From NCBI RefSeq assembly GCF_008254045.1, contig NZ_CP042425.1, positions 5,518,001-5,582,000 of the forward strand: 64,000 nucleotides of DNA. Direction: 5' to 3'. The position numbers and the translations under genes are program-made. The notes beneath the pieces are model-generated. The model worked only from the letters and a program-made list of their open reading frames with translations. It had not been told where the DNA came from and searched no databases. Within the stretch, counting starts at the first letter, position 1. The number at the start of each line of letters is the position of its first letter. Positions 63,730 through 64,000 of this stretch are shown here, in pieces. The stretch comes from Limnoglobus roseus (lineage in GTDB: Bacteria > Planctomycetota > Planctomycetia > Gemmatales > Gemmataceae).

Positions 63730-64000
63730 ATGGACATCAGCCCCGAACGACGCCGAGAGATCATCGCCGCCCTGCGGAAGGGGACGGTCCCGCAACGTGG
63801 CCTGGATTTCCTGGCCGTCGGGCTGGGCCGCTACGAACCCGTGATGACCGGCGAACTGGCCGACGTGGCGCAGGGCGGCTCCATGTTCAAGGCCGTGCGG
63901 GGCGACTACGGCTGCGGCAAGACGTTCTTTGGCCGGTGGGTCCAGGAGTACGCCAAGAAGAAGGGATTCGCCACCGCCGAAGTGCAAATCTCCGAGACGG
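63730..64000 (+). CDS. brxD: BREX type 2 ATPase BrxD (partial, cut by window edge)
   Basis: First 90 codons only, ATG 63730, three bases after the pglZ stop. The N-terminus MDISPERRREIIAALRKG and the P-loop RGDYGCGKTFFGRWVQEYA (residues about 57-75) match the DUF2791/BrxD ATPases, which are ORC/Cdc6-like P-loop proteins present in type 2 BREX. The rest lies outside the window, where the helicase brxHI would normally follow. Confidence 0.85.
   Translation, partial: MDISPERRREIIAALRKGTVPQRGLDFLAVGLGRYEPVMTGELADVAQGGSMFKAVRGDYGCGKTFFGRWVQEYAKKKGFATAEVQISET

Noticed and set aside
1-64000. CRISPR arrays or cas genes
   Set aside because: No regularly spaced direct repeats and no Cas-like protein were seen.

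Overview
The window reads as GC-rich chromosomal DNA of a planctomycete, probably of the Gemmata/Fimbriiglobus group. This is inferred from large Ser/Thr kinases fused to AAA-ATPase or tetratricopeptide regions, a secreted protein opening with a planctomycete-type LExLExR-like motif, a formylglycine-generating-enzyme-fold protein, and a planctomycete-style tyrosine recombinase. No rRNA is present and no complete tRNA was seen.

Layout. (1) 1-17,100: ordinary chromosome. It holds a soluble-adenylyl-cyclase-like protein that runs off the left edge, an MgtC-family membrane protein, a secreted esterase, two signalling Ser/Thr kinases, a sulfatase-modifying-factor-fold protein, a degenerate matrixin-like secreted protein and a small decayed region. 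(2) 17,154-17,300: the left end of a putative integrative island. A 3' half of a tRNA gene (acceptor strand and T-arm, minus strand) is followed by an inverted repeat flanking a perfect TATAAT and then a tyrosine recombinase at 17,310. (3) 18,650-48,900: a mosaic accessory region. Intact single genes (methyltransferases, nitrilase, GNAT, HAD dehalogenase, BASS and MFS and EamA transporters, GyrI-like, cupin, TfoX, OYE) and four multi-domain PAS histidine kinases, one with a LOV blue-light domain, are interspersed with gene scars. The scars are short, recognisable ends of genes (AlbA_2, cupin, TspO, MFS, HAD, receiver domain, EamA) joined to unrelated sequence. Several scars match an intact gene elsewhere in the same region. 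Three genes here look like in-frame fusions of normally separate proteins. (4) 49,072-64,000: a type 2 BREX anti-phage locus. A palindromic operator lies over a predicted promoter, followed by a small MerR/excisionase-type HTH regulator and then pglW-pglX-pglY-pglZ-brxD, all on the plus strand with overlapping start and stop codons from pglW to pglZ. brxD is cut by the window edge, and the helicase gene usual for this type would lie beyond it.

How it fits together. The tRNA half-site and recombinase suggest the whole 17-64 kb segment, including the BREX operon, arrived or was assembled as an island whose right end and restored tRNA lie outside the window. The BREX genes supply adenine methylation (PglX), ATPases (PglY, BrxD), a phosphatase-fold protein (PglZ) and a kinase (PglW) for defence. 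The histidine kinases lack DNA-binding output domains, so they probably signal by phosphotransfer. The most unusual feature is the density of gene ends and fusions, which points to repeated illegitimate recombination inside the island.
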